From Bacteroidota bacterium (GTDB lineage Bacteria > Bacteroidota > Ignavibacteria > Ignavibacteriales > Melioribacteraceae), in contig JAKAMS010000189.1 in NCBI GenBank assembly GCA_021812745.1, positions 1 to 5,558 on the forward strand: 5,558 bases of DNA, read 5' to 3'. The notes under the pieces were generated by a model. It saw nothing but the letters and a program-made list of their open reading frames with translations, made no database searches and had not been told where the DNA came from. The first letter of the stretch is position 1, and each line of letters opens with the position of its first letter. Made by a program: the position numbers and the translations under genes. Positions 4,900-5,558 of the stretch are shown here, one piece after another.

Positions 4900-5558
4900 T
4901 TATTTCTCCTCCGGCTTTTCAACTTTTACTTTGTAGAAGATGTGTTCGGCTTCAATCATTAGAGTGTACTCACCGGGTTCAACATAAGTTTTCTCTTTTG
5001 CGTCGGTCGTTAAATTCCATTCGGCAAAATTTAATCCTTTGTCTCCCGTTCCCTTAAACTCTTTCACTTTCATATTTTTCGAATCCACTACCTCAATCTT
5101 TACGCTATCCGTTTTTGATTTTATATAATAACAAAATCTTACCGGGTCGGGCTGCGACCACCTGTATTTTGGATATTGCGGGAGTGTTCCATTTGTAGCC
5201 GAAATAAAAAACGCGTCTTTATCAAGATCAGCTTCATTTATATTTTGCAGATACTCAACATCGAGCGCATACAATCCTCTACCGTGAGTTGCGGCGATCA
5301 TTATATTATCGCGCGGATGAATTACAAGATCATGCACATAAGTTGTCGGAAGTTTTCCCGGCAGCGAATACCAGAATTTTCCGCCATTCAAAGAAACGTA
5401 AACACCAAAATCATTTCCAACGTAAAGAATGTTTTTATTCTTCGGATCCTCTTTAATTACATTTATCGGTCCGGTCGGTAAATTATTTACAATGCTCTCC
5501 CATGTATCGCCGTTGTCAGTCGATTTCCATAGATACGGCATGAAGTCGTCATCTTGTT
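4900..5558 (-). CDS. BNR/VPS10-like beta-propeller protein ('glycosyl hydrolase'-type), C-terminal part
   Basis: The gene is partial: the frame stays open to the window edge, adding Q-D-D-D-F before the internal ATG at 5541-5539, so that ATG should not be read as the start. Numbering from it, an Asp-box STDNGDTW (7-14) and a degenerate one, SLNGGKFW (50-57), mark the last propeller blades. These are followed by the family-typical LVIHPRDNIMIAATHGRGLYALDV (72-95). The remainder (about 130-210) looks like a small beta-sandwich of the kind that closes these proteins: VRFCYYI, VKIEVVD, GLNFAEWNL and VEPGEYTLMIEA. Such sortilin/VPS10-like proteins are usually large and exported. They are often annotated as glycosyl hydrolases from the Asp-boxes alone, and no catalytic residue can be identified here. 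No C-terminal sorting signal follows the ENDLTV-free KVEKPEEK end. The signal peptide and promoter are off-window. Confidence 0.85.
   Translation of the reverse strand, partial: QDDDFMPYLWKSTDNGDTWESIVNNLPTGPINVIKEDPKNKNILYVGNDFGVYVSLNGGKFWYSLPGKLPTTYVHDLVIHPRDNIMIAATHGRGLYALDVEYLQNINEADLDKDAFFISATNGTLPQYPKYRWSQPDPVRFCYYIKSKTDSVKIEVVDSKNMKVKEFKGTGDKGLNFAEWNLTTDAKEKTYVEPGEYTLMIEAEHIFYKVKVEKPEEK

Noticed and set aside
5176..5481. A 101-aa plus-strand reading frame opposite the BNR-like gene.
   Set aside because: It lies antisense to Asp-box and HGRGLYALD coding sequence; its composition looks random and no homologous pattern is visible.

Overview
The window is an AT-rich bacterial chromosomal segment. 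Its content fits the Bacteroidota/Ignavibacteriota (Chlorobi-like) assemblage: an argC-argJ-argB run, a secreted-type BNR/VPS10-like beta-propeller protein, a TM1266-like ACT-fold regulator and a DUF2975/XRE cassette. Several genes have clear Shine-Dalgarno sequences, including ones that decide a TTG and a GTG start. This argues against a typical SD-poor Bacteroidia genome and leans toward an Ignavibacteria-like lineage. The assignment is inferred from gene style only; no marker gene is present.

Region 1 (1-2347, minus strand) is an arginine biosynthesis operon, argC > argJ > argB, with argB running off the left edge. Its genes overlap: argC and argJ share 34 bp, and argJ and argB share a GTGA. 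A sigma70-like promoter just upstream of argC (TTGCAT, 17 bp, TATAAT) is embedded in two tandem ARG-box-like palindromes 20 bp apart centre to centre. That arrangement suggests ArgR-type feedback repression of the whole operon.

Region 2 (2470-2832, minus) is a lone DUF486 small membrane protein of the DMT superfamily.

Region 3 (2959-4410, minus) is a compact operon. A TTGACA-17-TATATT promoter drives two tandem DUF2975 four-helix membrane proteins, followed by a small XRE-family HTH regulator. Both gene junctions are 7 bp long. In both, the upstream stop codon forms part of the next gene's Shine-Dalgarno, and the two DUF2975 3' ends share a 33-bp identical stretch. A perfect 12-bp palindrome abuts the -35 box. 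This membrane-pair-plus-regulator cassette is the most plausible poorly described system here.

Region 4 (4504-4764, plus) is a divergently transcribed 86-aa TM1266-like (iron-only hydrogenase system regulator) protein with no hydrogenase gene in view.

Region 5 (4805-4891) is a near-perfectly spaced 41+5+41 inverted repeat between convergent genes. It is probably a dispersed intergenic hairpin element acting as a bidirectional terminator.

Region 6 (4900-5558, minus) is the C-terminal part of a BNR/VPS10-like repeat protein whose 5' end lies beyond the window. No intergenic stretch exceeds about 180 bp, and no tRNA, rRNA, CRISPR array or insertion sequence was seen.
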